Shown here: one piece after another, positions 20,729 through 33,436 of the stretch
Position numbering within the stretch: position 1 is the stretch's first letter
How the letters are laid out: each line of letters opens with the position of its first letter
Source: Puccinia triticina
Lineage: Eukaryota; Basidiomycota; Pucciniomycetes; Pucciniales; Pucciniaceae
Direction: 5' to 3'
NCBI RefSeq assembly: GCF_026914185.1
Contig: NC_070566.1
Location: 1 to 64,000, forward strand
DNA: 64,000 bases
Program-made: the position numbers and the translations under genes
The notes under the pieces: model-generated
Database searches by the model: none
The model's input: the letters and a program-made list of their open reading frames with translations, nothing else
Told to the model about the DNA's origin: nothing

Positions 20729-22859
20729 TCACCTGCGGGCGCCGGAGTATTCTCTCTCATTCCTGGACCGGTCACGATCGTCGTCGGGTCTTCTCCCGTC
20801 TCTGGAGTAATCCCGGTCTCGTGCTGAGCGGATGGGCGAGTAGTCTCTTCGATCGCGCTCCTCCCGGTCGGACTGCCGGGGTGGCGAGTGTTCCCGTCGA
20901 TCGGCGCGGGCTCTGGCTGCGCGTCGGGGAGAGTAGTCCCGCCGGGCGCGGTCGGTCCGGGCCCGGCTATCCTCCCTGGAACGTTCCCGGTCCCTTTGGG
21001 GGGGCGAGTAGCGACGCCGGGAACGGTCGCGGTCATCTCCAGTAGTACGCTGCCTCTCGCCCTCTCTCCGCTTGGATGGATACTCCTTCTCGCGCGCCTC
21101 GTCATCAGACCCTCCGCGTCGTTTGGAATGGCGATCGTCATTCGGCCGGGAGCGGACCCCGAGGGCGACCCGATTGCTTCCCTGGCCGGGAGTCTGACCG
21201 GGGGCCTTCTGGCCCTGGTTCTGAGGACAGTCGCGCTTCACGTGACCTCGCTCTCCGCATCCGAAGCATCCCTCTTGAGCTTTATCAGCCCGGCCGGGGT
21301 TCTTCTTACTCCATCCGGCATCGAACGACGTCGTGTCCTGATTTGTACATTGAGTAGGAAAAAACAAAATCCGAGCTTTTCATGAACAGGGACACACACT
21401 CTCTCTCTGTCTCTGTGTGTCGAAGGATATGGGTCAAGTGTGGCGTACCTCTTTGACTAAATGTGTCCATTTGGTCCTGCTCATCTTTCCGAAATCTCGA
21501 ACTTGCATGACAGCCGGTAGGAGTTCCATCTTGGTCAAGGTGCCCTCGGTGGGCGCGGTATAGTCGTGTTTCTTATGGATATCCGAGTCCTTTGGATGTG
21601 AAGATGGGGGATGATTAGATGGGTGAATTTGATTACTAGGTAGACAGCTTGTGTACGTACGGCGTAGAATGCACCCTTGTGATGGAACTTTTGTAGGAAG
21701 ACTTGTTTCCCCTTCGGCTTGGCTTTCCTGGTCTGTTCTGCGAACTCGGTGTCCTCTTTCAATCTTTCAGATTCCGGGATCATCCTTCTGGCTTCGAGCT
21801 CTTCTTTCTCCTTGGCCCGTCTGGATTGATTCGGTTTGGTGTCAGTGTGAGTTCTTTGGGAGATGGTTGGAATGGATACTCAACTGGATTAGCGCTTCTC
21901 GATCGCGTCTCAATCGTGTCAGTTCGCGTAATTTCCATGCCTCGAATTCCGCTTCCGGATCCAGTCCATCGGTATCATCGACATCCGGGAATACCTGATC
22001 GGCTTCCTCTGATCAACCAGAGATAAGTAATAATCTATCAGTAAGTTGTATCGCTTGTGGCGGATAACTAGGACCGCTCAACTCTCTGCTATCTCCCTTA
22101 TCAGTGTTTCTTCAACTAATTTCTGACTGGCTTTCTTCCTCAGCTCTTCTTCTTCTAATCTTTTAGCTTCCAGGTCTGCTTCAGTCTGAGTTTGTTGGCT
22201 GGGGATTGTCTCTCGATTCCGCCTGAAAGAGAGAAGATGTTGGTGAGTTGTGGATGGAGTGGATGGATGGGTATAGTCGTGTACTGAACTTTGTGATGAA
22301 TACGGGTTTGTAGATCGGTACTAGCTTCTCTGATGATTCATCGCTTTCTTCTTCTTCTTCGTCTCCGGATGATGATGATGATGACGATGAATCTGATCCT
22401 GGTGGATGATGATCATCTGGGTTTTGAGGTTTGTTGGACTGCTGATGGATCGATGGAAGGTGGTCGTCAGTGATGATGTGGTTTATCTTGTGTTTTGGGA
22501 GTATCGTACAGTCTTACTGAGTCTCTTCCGTTTCTCGTTTGTGGATTCTTCTTCTTCTTCTTCTTCTTCTTCAGATGAGTCTGTTTGAGTGGGTGTGTTA
22601 GTTTCTATTTATTTTTGGTTAGATAGGATGGATGTGACTTGCCAGGTTGTTTGTTTTTCTGTTTCTGGTCGGGTAGTAGTGAGTTTGATTGTATGTTGAT
22701 GATTGGGAAGCTGGTTGATGGTTTCGGCTGTTGTTTGGGCTGTTGCTGTTCTTCGTCCGAGTCTTCGGAGTCTTCTGATGAGTGTGATGCTGCTGCTGGT
22801 GCTGGTTTGCCCCTGCGATAGATCGTTACTGGCTTGGTTGGTCTGGTGGTGGTCGACAT
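20729..22859 (-). CDS. MFAP1-family spliceosome protein with zinc knuckle and RS tail
   Basis: Eight exons on the minus strand: 22859-22643, 22580-22518, 22416-22290, 22222-22083, 22008-21885, 21820-21661, 21589-21449, 21337-20729; 526 aa. The acidic N-terminal third is followed by KLVPIYKPVFITK, EAEFEAWKLRELTRLRRDRE, FLQKFHHKGAFYA, DYTAPTEGTLTKMELLPAVM, QVRDFGKMSRTKWTHL and DTTSFDAGW, the MFAP1 C-terminal domain. MFAP1 is part of the U4/U6.U5 tri-snRNP and pre-B complex. After it come a CCHC knuckle CFGCGERGHVKRDC and about 170 residues rich in RS/RD/RE, resembling an SR-protein tail. Intron 1 uses a GCAAGT (GC-AG) donor. The other introns are 64-111 bp. Confidence 0.9.
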
Positions 22860-23404
22860 CTTCGAAGTGGTTTGTGTCGGGTTCTTCCTCGCTTGAAGCA
22901 CCACCCGCCGACCAACTTCCGGGCCCCATCACCCCCAGCGCAGCACTCCCACTCACCCTCACTGACATCCGAACCCACTCGCCAACCCATCATCCATCTC
23001 CCCCCAGCCAGCCAGACACTGCCCCAGCAGACTCATCAGCATCAGACCGTGACGACAACACCCACCATCAGCACTCGCTCTGCTGCTACAATCTGCTCAA
23101 ACGCCAGCTCTGGCTACCTGAAAAGGGAAGTAGAAGCCGGGACTTCACACATCACAACAATCTTGGATATGCTGTTTCAAATGCATCGGATTTCTAAAAA
23201 TGCCTCCGTGATCCGAATTGACCCTGTATCCGACACGGTACTGCCGGATCGTCGGGTTCCGGGTCGCAACCTCAGGATGAGCTCATCCGCCAAATTATGT
23301 ATTGCCATCTGCTCCGTTTCTTTACAATCAGTTTCTCGTTCTCGTTCTCAAAACCAAATATTCATCGGCCAGTCTATATTTTTGTCAACCAACCCACAAC
23401 CAAC
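22860..23404. other. Bidirectional promoter region MFAP1 / SH3 gene
   Basis: 545 bp between divergent start codons. No conserved frame; C-rich on the plus strand from 22930 to 23030. Confidence 0.5.
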
Positions 23405-24612
23405 ATGGCCCAACACAACCCTGACAACTCAGACTCCATCTACACTGCTCATTTAATCAATCAGATCCATGTGAACCTCGATTTGCTCCTACAGCAAGCT
23501 AAGGTAACATGCACCACCAGTCTTTTATGTACCCGCTGTCGGCCGCTTCGACATACCTGTTCCATTCAACTCTGACCATTACCTCTTTCCTACTTTCCTT
23601 TGCAGATCTCTCGCGACAAAGTTGGGATCATCAAGGAAGCTCTTCCTCAATCCTCCAGCCGTGCCCACTCAGCCTTACCCGAGCCATCCTTTCCACACGG
23701 CAGGGCTCCTTCTTTGCCTCAACCGACGCCCATCACCCAAAACGGACACCCTCAATCTCATTCTCATTCTCAGCCCTCTCCCCACCATTTACCATCTTCT
23801 GTGACAGCACCACCACCACCACCACTGGCCCATCAACCACCCCAGCAATATAAGCAAGCCAGAGCCTTATGGGCTTACCACGGCTCAGCAGCTGATGATC
23901 TGAGCTTCGAGAAGGGGGAGATCATCGTCATTTTAGCCGAAGAGAATCCTGACTGGTGGCGAGGGCAGGTTTTGAACAGCCAGCAACCCGGCGGGCTCTT
24001 TCCTAGCAACGTGAGTCCTCTCAACTATGTTCCTTGTTGATGCTCGCCAGAGGATTCTAGATATATCATACTGAGCTCGGAATTGGGGACGCTCTCAGCA
24101 TGTCGAAGTGATTTCGCCGCCGTTACAATCCACCCATTCACCAAGCCCACAATATCGGCACCACCAATCCATCGCTCCTTACCCGCCCGGACCACCTCAA
24201 GGTAATCCGGGATGTCAATCACCTGCATACAGTCAAGCGCCTCAGTACGGCGATTATAAAGCACCACAGGCTGCTCCGCCTCCACCCTTACAGCACACTC
24301 AGAGTGCCCCCCCGGTGAATATCACTGTTGAGAAACCCAAGGTGATTGCTTTTTTTTTCTTTCAGATTTGGTCCTTGTTGTTTTTCTCAAAGCTCTACTT
24401 GATCATCACTTTCTAACAATCGTTCCTTTATTAGAAAAATTTACTCCAGGGTAGATTCGGGCAAGCATTGGCTGGTGGAGCAGGTTTTGGAGCCGGATCA
24501 GCGGTGGCAACCCATGTTGGTGAGTCGGCCGTTATATCATGTCAACGCAGCTTGATTTGCATCTGCTCACATGAGCCTGTTCCCACCGTCTGCAGTCAAC
24601 GCGATCCTCTGA
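23405..24612 (+). CDS. SH3-domain protein, Lsb1/Pin3 family
   Basis: Five exons (23405-23503, 23606-24010, 24099-24341, 24435-24519, 24596-24612) give 282 aa. The N-terminal helix is followed by a Pro/His/Ser-rich linker, then an SH3 domain (about residues 118-170) with ARALWAYHG, LSFEKGEIIVIL, DWWRG and GLFPSN. A Pro/Gln/Tyr-rich segment follows, and the C-terminus is GRFGQALAGGAGFGAGSA...VVNAIL, the Gly-rich end of yeast Lsb1/Pin3. These proteins bind Las17/WASP proline motifs and act on actin patches and prion handling. The last exon has only 17 nt, supported by phase and the family's conserved hydrophobic end. Confidence 0.88.
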
Positions 24613-26696
24613 TCCGGCTGGCCCTCTCTATTTATGCATTGATCCAACATGGTTTGGTTTTCTTTGATCGTCTTGGTTTGGGAGCTGCCCACGAACAAGC
24701 CGACCCGTCCAGCGAGATTACAAATTCGTCCATTCAACTACACACGATCCACTACCTCCCCTCTGATGTATCATGTGCTCCCATCTGACTGAACACTCGG
24801 ATAACTTGTATATATCATTTTCCGGCCTTAGTTTGCTTGTCTGCGAAATTTTCACAGTGCGTTTCCTGTTTTAACAAGATACAATCTCACAGAAATCTGT
24901 CGATCGATCGGGGTGTTTCGAGCGTGCTGTCTTGAAGGATCATCCGTTGGGTGAAGAAGGAGCGGCAGTCTCTGGAAGTGGTGTAACTCGAGTAAAGAGT
25001 TTCTTCTACCTGGTAGTCTTGGAGATTACATATGTCGGTCTATCAACTCCTGAGAATGAATGAGAGATGAGTCTGTTGAGTGCAGAAGATGCGAACCCTG
25101 CTCGTGAGTTCCTTTGGACAAGCTCCGCCTCAGCGGTGTCCTCCGCCGATCCGTGGTCACCTCAAGTCCAACCGTGTATGTGTTCACAAGGGCGAATGGT
25201 TATAAACGGAAGAGTTGTCAAGCCAATCCTTCCGTCGTTGTCGTTGTCCATGACTACCCAGAGCACCTTCCATGTTGTGCTCCCGTGGGTCTGTCTCGGT
25301 TCTTAAGGCATACATGCATCAAATAGACATGCTTCTTGGAGATTAACATGAGCTGGTTTGAAGACCTTCACAAGTGATCTCGATCCGGGGACAGACTCCC
25401 TCTACCGACTGAGCCTGTGCTCTACTCGCTTCCAACCAAGTATTTCCTCCAGCCGCTGCCGTCGTCCGGCACAGCTCCAGCCTTCGCCCAGGCGGATGGG
25501 ATGACCAGCCGCATGTTCGAGGCAACCCGTCCAATCTCTCTCTCTGCCAAGGCCATCGCCGAACCCTGAACTACCTCCGATCTGAATACATACTATAAGC
25601 GGGTGCCATCCCCCAGCAGCTCCCCCTTGAATCTGATCATTCAATGCAGTATCGATTCCAACGATGTTCCAGTTTTCGACCACATATCGGCATGCCCTGC
25701 ATCTCCCCATCCACTCATCCTGAGCATCCATGCCCTTCCATCAACTCTCGGCCTCACTGGCCAGCAAGCTGCTCCTACATCATCATACCTAAAACTGCCC
25801 CAGCATCACCCCCGCTACGCCGTTTGACTTTCGACTTACCCCTGGCGGCTAACCGATTGACAAGCTGCATTCTTCTCACTCCTCGCCACCGCTTATTACT
25901 AATCTGCTCGAGTCTCGAGCCCCAAAACCGTGCGTGTTTTGCTGGACATCATCGACACTTTCAAATCTTTTGCCATTGAAAGTATTTATCATCGGATCCC
26001 ACCCTCATCACTTTCTCCTGGGCTCTGTGCCATCTCTTGTCGTCATCTCAACCAGTGTACAAGCAGTACATCTTGTACTCCCTATGTGAATCAGGTTCTC
26101 ATCTGTTCTCATCGATCTTCCAAGGTTCCCGAACTACTTAGCTGGATAGAGAAGCAATTAGAAACCTTTAAGTCATATCATCATCTCTGTTTATGTGGAT
26201 ATCAGCTGTCTCCTTGTGTTCAAGCCAACTCTCCCTGTCAACTCGTAAATCCTTATCATCGCCGCAATACTCTAACGCCTTATCTCTGCCCAAATAAAGG
26301 AAAGCGCTCTGATCTGTACACCCGCACTGCACATTCCACATCCTTCCCCCCTTCCCGCTTTTGTTGTTGTTCAGTAACTGTTCCAGTCCACCCGTGCAAC
26401 CCCGCTCAGTCAGAATCATTCAAAAGCCCGCTATATAGCTTTTCCTTTGTATGTACTAAAGGGATCACCGGCAAAAGTCATCCAGTCCTTTTGACAGTCG
26501 ACTTCAAAACTCAGCCACTTTCCGTATCCCTCTCCACTCCACACATCCGCAGGCCTCTCGCTCGAATCCGAATCAAGACCTCAATCAATCAAATCAGCCA
26601 CTCGCAATCGCTTTCTCGCTCAACCTCCCTCAACTCTTCTTCTTCGCCAGCCGTTTCCCACACTCCTGCTCCCTTGATTCGTGCTTCTAGCTGACG
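24613..26696. other. Intergenic, 2.1 kb
   Basis: No recognisable domain. A 254-codon frame (25930-26694) overlaps the upstream region of the next gene; its composition is Ser/Pro/Cys/His-rich, typical of a pyrimidine-rich promoter or 5' UTR, and no motif supports it. Confidence 0.45.
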
Positions 26697-27323
26697 ATGT
26701 GGTCTTCAAACAACCGAACCAACTCCAAGCGTCTCACACCCAACCTCAAACAGCTTAAATTAGTCGCCAAGGTCCCCGAATCACAACCCACCCAATCCCC
26801 CCAAGGTTCAGATTCCTCATCAACTGCAGAATCTGCAACCAGCTCGTCCACCTGGCGCAAAGAACTCAGGCTGACTCGTGTCGTCGAACGAGAACGGAAG
26901 AAGCTGTCGACAGTTACCACAAGCAGCTGTAGCAGTACCTCCACCAGCTATTCTAGAACCTCCTCAAGAGTACCACCGACGCCATCTGATCTGCCTCGCC
27001 TAGACGACCGGCTCTCTCTGCTGGATGAGAAGCTAGAAGTAGTCGAAAACATGTTCTCAGCTCGTAAACAAATGTTTGATCTGCTCGGCAAGGACTCCGA
27101 ACGGCTCAACCTCGACCTACAGAAGGAAATCAAGCGGGACAGCCAAGCCCCCCAACCCTCTGAAGTTGAACCCGTGACTACCATCAAGCCTATCGAGCAA
27201 ACTGAGCCAACCCCAGCCCCCTCAGAACTGGTCGCGACCACCGAAGACCCAAAGGGATCCGCCCAGGCTTCTGACGATAGCGCCGCTGCCGGATGGGGAG
27301 GTTACTTCAAGAAGCTTTGGTGA
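26697..27323 (+). CDS. Hypothetical protein, 208 aa, single exon
   Basis: Intronless frame from ATG 26697 to TGA 27321-27323. The Ser/Thr-rich N-terminal half is probably disordered. Around residues 100-145 a heptad-like segment (DDRLSLLDEKLEVVENMFSA and following, to LQKEIKRD) predicts a coiled coil. An acidic/Pro-rich linker follows, and the protein ends with the aromatic motif GWGGYFKKLW, which might be a short docking peptide. No signal peptide or membrane segment. I recognise no family; the codon-biased continuous frame with a defined coiled coil makes it a likely real gene. Confidence 0.6.
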   Translation: MWSSNNRTNSKRLTPNLKQLKLVAKVPESQPTQSPQGSDSSSTAESATSSSTWRKELRLTRVVERERKKLSTVTTSSCSSTSTSYSRTSSRVPPTPSDLPRLDDRLSLLDEKLEVVENMFSARKQMFDLLGKDSERLNLDLQKEIKRDSQAPQPSEVEPVTTIKPIEQTEPTPAPSELVATTEDPKGSAQASDDSAAAGWGGYFKKLW

Positions 27324-29166
27324 CCTAGGTAGCGCTCAAGTGCCACCACGAATCGGCGCGTTCTCGACACCCGCAAGAATCGCCAATCATCTGTACGATC
27401 CTTAGTTTGACCTTCCAATTGCTTATCTGTGCTGCTCAATACTAAAAAGCATGTCGACTCTGTGAACAGGTAGGTCACATTGGTGCGTTGTCAGCCATCC
27501 CCGAACGACCTAGTTGCTCGGCCGGGAATCATCAGTAAAGGCCAGCTGTTAATCCCTGACTCGAAGCGTTAGTGCCTTGCCACTTTAATACTGTCTTCTT
27601 CAGGCATGGCCCCCATGGCTCGAAGCTATAGCTGATTTGACTTCCACCACAGGCTCAGAGGATAGCTGCTTGACTAGACTCTTTCCATTGATTGGCCAAA
27701 TGGTCGGATTGTGCATTCCCTGGTCGACAATCCAAGTTTTCGCCCCGACCTGGGCTTAGCATCAACTCAGAACCTCGTCCAGCTACCATCGACGGCCCAG
27801 ATCAGTTGCAGCCGCAAATCCCCAATCTCGTTCTGCGTTCAAGAATATTACCAATATCCTTTCCCGGTCGAATGCAGGATCTTACTCAATTCGTTTGCAA
27901 TTGTTTTAATGTCGAATGACTTCACATTAACGTTTTCATAAATAAATACATACTGGGTTGTGTATAGCAGAAGAGTCCTTTATTCGTATATTTTGTTTTC
28001 TAAATTATCATTTAGCTTTTTCCCCGTACTCTTATTCTTCCTACCAATAATTTCCCAATAAGGCGTTAACACTGCACCAGATGAACAATTAATTTGCCAC
28101 CAACACTCCGCACTTATCTGAAGATTCTTAATAAGCTGGGTATAAAATTTAATAGCATAGTCGTCACTTCCAATGCATGTGAGATGTCCATCTCAATCTT
28201 AACTTCTATGTGTGTTAATTCATGTATGAAATCTGCTGAATACATACATTTAAAGTGTTTACATATCTGAAACTACAAATGTGCATGTGATTTGACTCAC
28301 ATCTACCTCACCAATGTTTTCCATCAATCACGGTCCGCTCTTTTGAGCTGGACTTATATGTCCGTGGAACTGGATCAAGAACAGCGCTTTGTGATGATTT
28401 CTGCCACATCAGATGCCTGATACAGATTGTAGATGTCTATTATTGGTACCGAAACCCGCAGAGGATTGATGATCTGTAGAATATATCTGGCCCTGATTTT
28501 GCCTGGCGCCTTTTATTATGTAACGGTGGCAGCAGGTCGGCCAAACTGTGTCTTTACATACCAAACTGTAAAAACCAATTAGTTAACAACGGGTGTTTGA
28601 CCTGCGCCAAAGGAAAGACCCTTGGCCCTCGATTGCGGATTTGTTCTCTCAACCAGGTTCATGTAGCGGGACTCTTACGCTTGCCAAAGGATCGTTCAGA
28701 TCACCCTGAAGCTGCCCAGAACCGGTTACATAGTGATTTATTTCAATAAATACATACCCACGGCTGAGATAGGGGCACATAAAAGCTCTCTTTCCCTGGC
28801 TGCATCTCCAGAGTTGTCTGTGTTACTTAACCTTACTCACGAGTACACCACCTCAAGACTTGCGATTCGATCTCAACTCACTTTTACGGTCCTAACTGAC
28901 ACCCCTCGACGGACCTCCCCACCAAGGAAGGCTCGATAACCATCTTAACTCGACAGGGCTGCAGTCTACTCTATATTCACCGGAATATTCTTCCTCAAAG
29001 ATCGCCCGGGCTGCCTTCCTAATCCAGCGATTTACATTCCAACTAGCTCTTCTCGCCATCACCATTTGATCAAAACGCTCACCTCACCATACAGCACAAG
29101 CATACCAGTCCATACCCCGTTACCTCAAGCAACAATACAATTCCCATTCCCCCACATACCAACATC
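27324..29166. other. Intergenic, 1.8 kb
   Basis: AT-rich between 27940 and 28350; no conserved frame or RNA gene recognised on either strand. The pyrimidine-rich stretch 28860-29160 is the likely promoter and 5' UTR of the next gene. Confidence 0.5.
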
Positions 29167-30734
29167 ATGCCATCGACCAACCAAATCACTTGCCATTTGG
29201 TCCATGGCACCGACCCCGCCAACCGATTCCCCGAATTACTACCCAACATCGCCATCGACGGCTCGGCAACCTGCTACGTACCTGTCGAGACCAATCCGAA
29301 CCCGAATCCAGACTATGGAGCAGCAGATTTACCTTACTCGGTTCACTGGTCGATCGATCCCAGCCTACTAGCCACCGGTGGGATCCAAGTCCAAATTCAA
29401 GTTGATGGCTGTCAGAAAGGCCAACCTAGATCTTACGAGGGCATTGGCCCGGACGGCTTGGCCCCTCCTGCTCCGATCACCGGTATGGATGATGGACTCT
29501 GGGTCGTCCCCGATGGCACTCGCAGACGGCCTTGGGTAATGGGAGAAATCAAAACCACTCGTCAGTTTTTTCATCCTTTCTCCGATTGACCTCACAACAA
29601 ATCACGCAGTCGAACCCTAAATCAGCCTTGTCCTGACACATTTTTTTCGTTTTTCCGTAGATCCACACTCCGCATTGGCCGACAAATACATCCTAGACCG
29701 AGTCGGTTCGGTCAGCGTCCTTTTCAGTCGGGCAAAAGTCGTACCCACTTCTCGTGTTGTCGCTCTCACCCCCGTTTTTAGTGGCAGTGCGCCTTTGCCA
29801 GAACGCATGCGTGAAAAACTAAGCCATTGGACAAGGTGCGTTCTCACAACTATCACCATACTTGATTTCCTCGCTCAATTCTGCGTCTGAAAAATTCCAC
29901 AGGTTGGGCTTTATCGAAAACCATCCTCCGGGCGCAGAACTTGGCCTCGTAGCCGAAGACATTGATGAAGTAATTGCACAGTTTACATTCTACTATCGAT
30001 CCAAGGGTTGGTGATCAACTCTATTTCCTGTTCAGCAAACTACACAACACTAACTCAATCTTTTTGCTCTTTTTCAGATCTCCTCCATCGATTACTTCCG
30101 ACGGTATTCTCGTCCGATATCAAAATATCATTCCCCACCGCGCCTAGCGGGCAAGCCGAACGGTCCATCCGATCCAACGAGGATGCGGATGGTGAGCGCC
30201 CTCAAGGAAAAGGTGGCAGCTTTGAAGCTAACCGGGCCTCAGTATTCCGACGAGCTTTTGGTGGAAACAGCAACCCCCGTCATAGCATCAACGGCTCCTT
30301 ACCTGTGCCTGACCAGGGATCTGAACATGATGAGTTTGGTAAGCTTGGCAAGTTTGGCGGAAAGCGAGTCAGAGCGGTAAGCCTGAGACTTGCCAAACGA
30401 TACAGTTCCCTCGGCCAAAAGTCCGACGAAAAAGTGAGCAAACAGCCTGTGTAGAATCCGCATGAAAGTCTCTCGAGTTGGACACTGATCCCTGGCGATC
30501 TCACATCAGAACCCATTAACAGCCACATCCCCCGAGGCCACATCCCCCGAGCTTACTCCAAGCAATCTAGAAGATTTGAACACAATCCAGGGGTTGAGAA
30601 ATGAAGTCATTCAGCTGAGAGTGCGTTGCATTATCTTTTTCTCCATGACTCGGCATGAGACATATTTGCTGATTTGGATTCAATCCATCTAGGTTGAACT
30701 GAACGAACTCAAAAAGCACGTTCAGTCGTCGTGA
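29167..30734 (+). CDS. DUF7918-like protein of unknown function
   Basis: Six exons: 29167-29560, 29661-29835, 29903-30006, 30078-30433, 30510-30620, 30693-30734; 393 aa. The N-terminal half is a beta-rich globular region (PYSVHWSIDPSLLATGGIQV, then GSVSVLFSRAKVV) ending in ELGLVAEDIDEVIAQFTFYY and RSKDLLHRLLP. This layout recalls DUF7918 proteins common in basidiomycetes, which typically end in a FxFxYRSxxxL block. The second half is low-complexity and basic, and the last 30 residues form a heptad helix (LEDLNTIQGLRNEVIQLR, VELNELKKHV). No signal peptide. Exon 4 could instead end at the GTAAGC donor at 30376, which would remove 19 residues. Confidence 0.7.
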
Positions 30735-31825
30735 TTTGTTTGACTTGGACTTATATCAACACATCATCATCGAACCGCGCAAACCTATTTATTTCAACAG
30801 CAGATATCACATATTTACGACCGACCTGAAGGCACTTCACATCAATGATCTTCTTAACGATTTCTTTATGAGGTTATGATTCTGGTTATGGAGAACGAGG
30901 AGGAAAGTAGTAATGTTTTTCTTGCATATCATGTATTTTTTCGGGCTCAATATATATCACACAGGGATGGTCTCATTTGGAGGTTTTCTGTTTTGTTTTG
31001 GATTAATCATCAGGAAGCACATCATCATCATCAATTTTTGCGATGCACATACATCAATCATCTTTTGAAATACAAATACACGAGTTTCCTCCACTACAAT
31101 TAGTGATTTTCATGACTCATCTCGCAATGAACCTGGACTGGACACTTACTGTTAGCTACACGGAAGCCCAAAGCAGCGAAGCAACAATCCCCAAGTGAGA
31201 GCGGAGAGTCATCCATCAAATGATGAATCCCCCTTTAAGTTTGGTGCGGGGAGAAGTAAATATCGAGAGTCTCTTGAATCTTTCTCCATGACTACCCACA
31301 ACATTTCTTGTCTGCAGATAAAGTTTTCCTTGTAAATGTCTTGGTTGATTTTGCGAGCTCCAGTACAAACACAATTATCTCAAGTTTCATTGGCCTGCAA
31401 GTTATCCCCGGATGAGGAAGTGAATGAATTCCTTTTAACAGACTTGACAGTCCCAACATTAACGTTACATATTAGCAAGCTTGATGGCTGAATGTTGAAG
31501 AAGACGGACTTGTTCGTGATTGCAACAGTGTGGTGCACAAGGGTGCATGTACATATTTAATATGTGCTTAAAGTATGGATATGGTGGAAAGTATGGCTTT
31601 GCAGCTTGCTTGGAATATGTTCTTACTGAGAGGAAGTGAGGTCATTTCAGCCGCGAACGAACCAACCAGAAAAAGGACAAATCGAAAGACCTCAGATACA
31701 TACACACTGCAACTCCCCTAGGTACATTACACATCCATCACTTATCGGAACCTCGGTTACAGCGCCGAACGATCCAAGGCGCCCATTCCAACCCATCAAA
31801 AAAAAAAAAAGGAGAGCTTTCCAGG
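30735..31825. other. Intergenic, 1.1 kb
   Basis: AT-rich 3' flank and promoter; a run of A at 31800-31810 lies just before the next ATG. No genes seen. Confidence 0.5.
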
Positions 31826-33436
31826 ATGTCGTTAATGGAAAGATTCCAATCGGCGGCCAAGAAAGTGAGTCACAGTACCCCTCACCCTTTCGCCGTCCAA
31901 TTTTCTCGCAAAAGCCCTTATAAAACCTTTGGTGCTCACCCTTCCTTGTATCCCCGATCCTTTCAGGTTGGTACTCAGGCCACAGCTTTTAGTCGCGATG
32001 TTGCCACGATGGCTAGCGATGGTGGTCGCCAATTGGTGACCGAGTTCAAACTTGAATCTGAGGTTTTTTATTTATTTTATTTTACTTAATCTATCCTGGA
32101 CCTCAGCTACTCCTCGAGCTCATCATTTGATTTTGTGCTTGCGGAATTGTTTGACAGTGTGAACGCTCCGCAAAGATTCTCTCATCGTTCCTCGCCGATC
32201 CTTTGCATCCTGAATCGGCCTTGAATGCCATACCCAAGGCCGTCCTACAAAATGCACATGGTCGGCACCGAATGCTCATTCTTTTCGACCGGAAGCCATA
32301 TTTTGGCTCGTGCCCATTTTCCTAAGAAGCGTGCTGACATGCCTTGTTGTTCAATCCTATTTTTCCCCCTTTCGTCTCATCATACCTACACCAGGTCTGG
32401 CGATCTTTACGATTCTCAAGGTCGGATTTGTCTGGTCAGGCAAAGCAGGATCCGGAATTGTGATTGCCCGTTTGGAAGACGGTTCTTGGTCGGCACCCAG
32501 TTGCATTGCCACCGGTGGTGTAGGATTTGGTTTACAGGTAGGGGCTGACTTTAGTGAATTGTGCGTCGATCACTCTGTTGAAAAATATGATCATTTTTAG
32601 TTACGCTAACTTGAATTTTACACTTACCGAACTACCTATACAGTGTGATTGTGTTAAACTCGGAAGAAGCTGTTCGCGCTTTTGCAACCACAGGAAATAT
32701 GACCATAGGAGGTAATTCAACCGTTTACTTGCGAAGCCTCACAATATTGCATCCTAGTCTGATCTGCATAACTCCTTCCGCGATGGTTTGTTTGATAGGC
32801 AACCTAAGTGCTGCTGTGGGGCCAATTGGCACGGGCGGTGCTGTTAATGCTAGCCTACTGCATCCTGCGCCTCTCTTTACATACAGCAAAAATAAAGGTA
32901 CGAATCGTCACTAAGCAAATAAGAACGACCTGCTCATTCATAAATCCTTGGATCATAGGCCTATTTGCAGGTCTGTCACTAGAGGGCACAGCTCTTATAG
33001 AGCGAGTAAGCAGCTCAATTCTTTTTCTCATCCAGCAGCTAGCGTCAACTCCGGCTTCCCACTCATCAGTTTGCAAATGACGGTTAATTTTTCTCTAGAA
33101 AGACACCAACGAAGCCTTCTACGGCCAACGGATCCCTTCGCTCGAGATTCTGCGGTAAGTATTCCCTGTTTGTATGATTATCTTGTCACCGAAGTCAGTT
33201 TCTCATCTGCGCTTTGCTCGTTTTCCAGAGGGCGAGTCCCACCACCCGAAGCAGCTTCAGCCCTTTACGACGTGATTGAAAGTGCTGAGCAACTTGATGA
33301 ATCAAGCTTACCGCAAGAATCGTATGTGCCAACAGATGGAGCTACTCTTAACCACACACCACAATCAGCATCTAAGGAAGCTGGCCCAACGTCAACCGGC
33401 AACACAAACCTCTTTGATGCAGGTGATGCCCATTGA
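31826..33436 (+). CDS. SYLF-domain protein (Ysc84/SH3YL1 family) without SH3
   Basis: Nine exons: 31826-31864, 31967-32062, 32158-32260, 32395-32560, 32644-32711, 32799-32897, 32959-33005, 33099-33154, 33229-33436; 293 aa. The SYLF domain fills most of the protein: ECERSAKILSSF, IPKAVLQNAHGLAIFTILKV, GKAGSGIVIARLEDGSWSAP, GGVGFGLQVGADFSEFVIVL, TIGGNLSAAVGPIGTGG, FTYSKNKGLFAGLSLEGTAL, IERKDTNEAFYG, GRVPPPEAASALY. This domain binds phosphoinositides and actin, and yeast Ysc84/Lsb3 bind Las17. Yeast proteins have a C-terminal SH3; here the tail is about 50 unstructured residues and no SH3 follows before the stop. Confidence 0.92.

Noticed and set aside
20698..21385. Alternative frames on both strands of the RS-rich exon
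   Set aside because: Shadows of the MFAP1 RS/RD-rich tail.
25385..25430. tRNA D-arm-like sequence on the minus strand (GCTCAGTCGGTAGAG)
   Set aside because: No matching anticodon arm at the right distance and the D stem does not close.
25930..26694. 254-aa plus-strand frame upstream of the 208-aa gene
   Set aside because: Composition follows pyrimidine-rich DNA, no domain, and it ends in the 5' flank of a better-supported gene.
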